Below, one piece after another: positions 61,723-64,000 of a DNA stretch of 64,000 bases. Within the stretch, counting starts at the first letter, position 1. Every line of letters starts with the position of its first letter. Source of the DNA: Gp6-AA40 sp963742105 (lineage in GTDB: Bacteria > Acidobacteriota > Vicinamibacteria > Vicinamibacterales > UBA2999); NCBI GenBank assembly GCA_963742105.1, contig CAVUKN010000004.1:124001-188000 (forward strand), given 5' to 3'. The translations under genes and the position numbers were made by a program. The notes under the pieces were generated by a model. That model searched no databases, was not told where the DNA came from, and saw nothing but the letters and a program-made list of their open reading frames with translations.

Positions 61723-61750
61723 TCGCGGGCCTGACAAGGGCCCACGCCAC
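61723..61750. repeat. dispersed palindromic repeat, intergenic copy
   Basis: GCGGGCCTGACAAGGGCCCA followed by cgccac; a degenerate copy of the palindrome at 2768. Between the small membrane protein gene and uvrA. Confidence 0.6.
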
Positions 61751-61802
61751 GTGGTCTGGTGGGAACACCTGACTTCCGCGCCACGGGATACGGTCCTTCG
61801 GC

Positions 61803-64000
61803 TTAGGCTGACAAGCGGATCGCGGCGCGGAGATATCGCGCCGTCCGGCTCTCGGCTGCTGTTGCTACCTGATCCGGCCGCCCTTCGGCGACGATCCGAC
61901 CGCCGTCATCGCCCGCCCCCGGACCGACGTCCACGATCCAGTCGCTTGCGCTGATGATGTGCATGTCGTGCTCGACGACGATGACCGTATTGCCGGCGTC
62001 GACCAGTTCGTGCAGCTGTGTGACGAGTCGCTCCACGTCGGAAGGGTGCAGGCCGGTCGTCGGTTCATCGAGGATGTACAGGGTGTTACCGAGCTGGGTC
62101 CGCTGCAGCTCCGTCGCAAGCTTGATTCGCTGCGCTTCGCCGCCGGAGAGCTCCGTCGCCGGCTGGCCGAGCCGCAGGTATCCCACACCGACGTCGCGGA
62201 GGGCGCGTAACGCTCGGCAGATCGCCTGCTCGCTGGCGAAGAAGTCCCACGCTTCGTCTACCGTCATCCCGAGCACGTCGGCGATGTTCTTTCCCCGGTA
62301 GGCGACTTCCAGTGTCCTGGCGTTGTACCGCGTGCCGTGACACGTCGGGCACGGGGCATACACGCTCGGGAGGAACAGCAGTTCAACCATCACGAACCCC
62401 TCACCGGCGCACGTCTCGCAGCGTCCCTTCGCGACATTGAACGAGAACCGCCCGGCGTCGTAGCGCCGCGCGCGGGCAGCCTTTGTTGCGGCGAAGAGGC
62501 GGCGGACGTGATCGAAGAGCCCGGTATAGGTGGCGAGATTCGATCGTGGCGTACGGCCGATGGGTTTTTGGTCCACCTGTACCAGGCGCTTGATCGCCTG
62601 CGAACCTTCCACGATTCGCCCTTCGGTGGGAATCGTGGCGGGACGGTCCAGTTCGTTCGTGTCCACCTCGTCACCGTCGCGTTCGTGACCCAGGTGTGCT
62701 GACACCAGTTCGAGGAGCGCCTGACTCACGAGGCTCGACTTGCCCGATCCCGAGATGCCCGTCACCGCGGTCATCAGTCCGATCGGGAAGGCGGCATCGA
62801 CGTCACGCAGGTTGTTGCGTGTGATACCTGAAAGCCGAAGCCATCCCGAAGGCTCACGTCGACTTCGTGCGGTTGAGAGCGGCTGGGCGAATAGATAGCG
62901 GCGCGTCTCCGATTCCTCGATCCGGGCGAGGCCGTCGGGTGGCCCGCTGTACAGGATCTTGCCGCCGTGCTGCCCGGCACGCGGGCCGACGTCCACGATC
63001 CAGTCGGCATGGCGGATCACGTCGAGTTCGTGTTCGACGACGAAGATCGAATTGCCTGCGGCTTTGAGCCGATCGAGTGCGCGCAGGAGCGCCTCGGTGT
63101 CCGCGGGATGCAGACCAGCAGACGGTTCGTCCAGCACGTAGACGACGCCGAACAGATTGGAGCGCACCTGGGTGGCCAGGCGAAGTCGCTGCAACTCGCC
63201 GGGCGAGAGCGTCGGTGTGCTGCGTTCGAGCGTCAGGTAACCCAGGCCGAGATCGAGGAGGACGTCGAGGCGGGCGTTAATGTCTTCGGCGATCCGGTCG
63301 GTGACCAGCGCACGTTCGGCCGGCCCACTCGCTTTTCCGCGCACGGACCTTCCCGCTGGAGGAGCATCCGTCTGACGAGGCTTGTCAGCCCCAGTCCGTC
63401 TGCCTGACAAGGCCCGCGCTCGCGCCACACCATCGGTGTTTGCACGGCGGGCCCTGTCTGGCGTGCCACCGCCGTGTGCAGACTCCCGGAAGATCTCGGC
63501 CAGACGTTTCAACGGGAGCCGCGAAATCTCGGCGATGTCAAGGCCGGCGAACGTCACCGACAGCGCTTCGGGCTTCAGCCGCTTGCCGCCGCAGGCGGGG
63601 CAATCGGTGCTGACGAGGAAGCCGGCGACCCGCTTCTTCATCAGGGCGCTCTCGGTCGTCGCGAACGTCTGCAGCACATACCTGCGGGCACCGGTGAAGG
63701 TGCCCATGTAGCTGGGTTCCTCTTTCCGCTTCAGCGCGCGGCGGACTTCATCCGGATCGTACCCGGCATAGACCGGCACCTGTGGCTGTTCGTCAGTGAA
63801 CAGCAGCCAGTCACGATCCTTCTTCGGCAACTCACGCCAGGGGCGGTCGACGTCATAGCCGAGCGTGGTGACGATGTCGCGGAGGTTCTGTCCATGCCAC
63901 GCCGGCGGCCACGCCGCAATCGCGCGCTCGCGGATGGTCAGCGACGGGTCCGGTACCATCGACGATTCGGTAGCGTCGAAGATTCGTCCGAGTCCGTGGC
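61803..64000 (-). CDS. uvrA: UvrA-family excinuclease ATPase, 5' end cut by window edge
   Basis: Continues past base 64000; about 730 residues are visible. First-half signature L-S-P-G-E-L-Q-R-L with V-Y-V-L-D-E-P-S-A-G-L-H-P; second Walker A G-I-S-G-S-G-K-S-S; zinc module C-E-T-C-A-G-E-G-F and C-P-T-C-H-G-T; second signature L-S-G-G-E-A-Q-R-I-K with L-Y-I-L-D-E-P-T-T-G-L-H-P. An insert of about 50 residues encoded by repeat copies (63330-63470) sits between the zinc and nucleotide-binding parts of the first half. The LSPGE variant and compact size suggest a UvrA2-type protein (damage tolerance or drug resistance) rather than the housekeeping UvrA. Confidence 0.85.
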   Translation of the reverse strand, partial: HGLGRIFDATESSMVPDPSLTIRERAIAAWPPAWHGQNLRDIVTTLGYDVDRPWRELPKKDRDWLLFTDEQPQVPVYAGYDPDEVRRALKRKEEPSYMGTFTGARRYVLQTFATTESALMKKRVAGFLVSTDCPACGGKRLKPEALSVTFAGLDIAEISRLPLKRLAEIFRESAHGGGTPDRARRANTDGVARARALSGRRTGADKPRQTDAPPAGRSVRGKASGPAERALVTDRIAEDINARLDVLLDLGLGYLTLERSTPTLSPGELQRLRLATQVRSNLFGVVYVLDEPSAGLHPADTEALLRALDRLKAAGNSIFVVEHELDVIRHADWIVDVGPRAGQHGGKILYSGPPDGLARIEESETRRYLFAQPLSTARSRREPSGWLRLSGITRNNLRDVDAAFPIGLMTAVTGISGSGKSSLVSQALLELVSAHLGHERDGDEVDTNELDRPATIPTEGRIVEGSQAIKRLVQVDQKPIGRTPRSNLATYTGLFDHVRRLFAATKAARARRYDAGRFSFNVAKGRCETCAGEGFVMVELLFLPSVYAPCPTCHGTRYNARTLEVAYRGKNIADVLGMTVDEAWDFFASEQAICRALRALRDVGVGYLRLGQPATELSGGEAQRIKLATELQRTQLGNTLYILDEPTTGLHPSDVERLVTQLHELVDAGNTVIVVEHDMHIISASDWIVDVGPGAGDDGGRIVAEGRPDQVATAAESRTARYLRAAIRLSA
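63372..63428. repeat. two dispersed palindromic repeat copies inside uvrA
   Basis: gaggcttgtcagccc and then ctgacaaggcccgcgctcgcgccac, read in frame on the minus strand as V-A-R-A-R-A-L-S-G-R and L-T-S-L type peptides within the UvrA insert. Confidence 0.65.

Overview
The window is about 64 kb of GC-rich bacterial DNA. It most resembles an Acidobacteriota chromosome, plausibly a Vicinamibacteria-type lineage. The indicators are an ADOP-type orphan ABC permease paired with a PadR regulator, a TIGR03435-like protein, a TonB/carboxypeptidase-regulatory outer-membrane receptor and several DUF6644-like membrane proteins. The assignment rests on gene families only; no rRNA or tRNA gene was recognised.

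Region 1 (about 1-30 kb) is a nearly complete tetrahydromethanopterin (H4MPT)/methanofuran C1 module. Biosynthetic genes: pterin carbinolamine dehydratase, an SDR, mfnB, a fused MfnF-MfnE protein, a HisA/HisF-related protein, a PTPS/QueD-like enzyme, a CitG-like protein, two ATP-grasp proteins, a DUF1464 protein and aroA. Catalytic genes: fae, mtdB, mch and fhcBADC. Together the catalytic genes would carry formaldehyde through methylene-, methenyl- and formyl-H4MPT to formate. The module is interrupted between mch and fhc by an ADOP permease, a PadR regulator and a SpoIIE-type phosphatase. A second PadR, three DUF6644-like proteins and a TIGR03435-like protein lie between fhc and the fae-mtdB-aroA block.

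Region 2 (about 30-48 kb) holds an OFA-type MFS carrier, a PepSY membrane protein, a truncated LysR, a heavily frameshifted TonB-type receptor, a family of secreted proteins, an arylmalonate-decarboxylase-like protein and a cytochrome c/PQQ propeller dehydrogenase. It also holds a tungstate-type ABC transporter, with tupA about 6.6 kb away from tupBC.

Region 3 (about 48-64 kb) is a molybdenum/tungsten enzyme block: mobA, two tandem moeA genes (one fused to a periplasmic-binding-like domain), a NAD-dependent formate dehydrogenase (a fused NuoE/NuoF-type subunit plus a large FdsA-type subunit), a MoaD/ThiS-like sulfur carrier and an aldehyde:ferredoxin oxidoreductase. It ends in a partial UvrA. 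The blocks fit one another: H4MPT enzymes make formate, formate dehydrogenase oxidises it to CO2, and the transport and cofactor genes supply metal and pterin.

Two non-coding themes stand out. First, most longer intergenic gaps carry palindromic elements whose arms are built of iterated short words; several have entered reading frames, including the linker of the MfnF-MfnE fusion. Second, the fdhA-moeA gap holds two opposed arrays of a 21-bp repeat. Many genes between 34 and 54 kb carry 1-base frameshifts although their protein sequence is otherwise well conserved. Assembly indels are the simplest explanation, and gene ends there should be read with caution.
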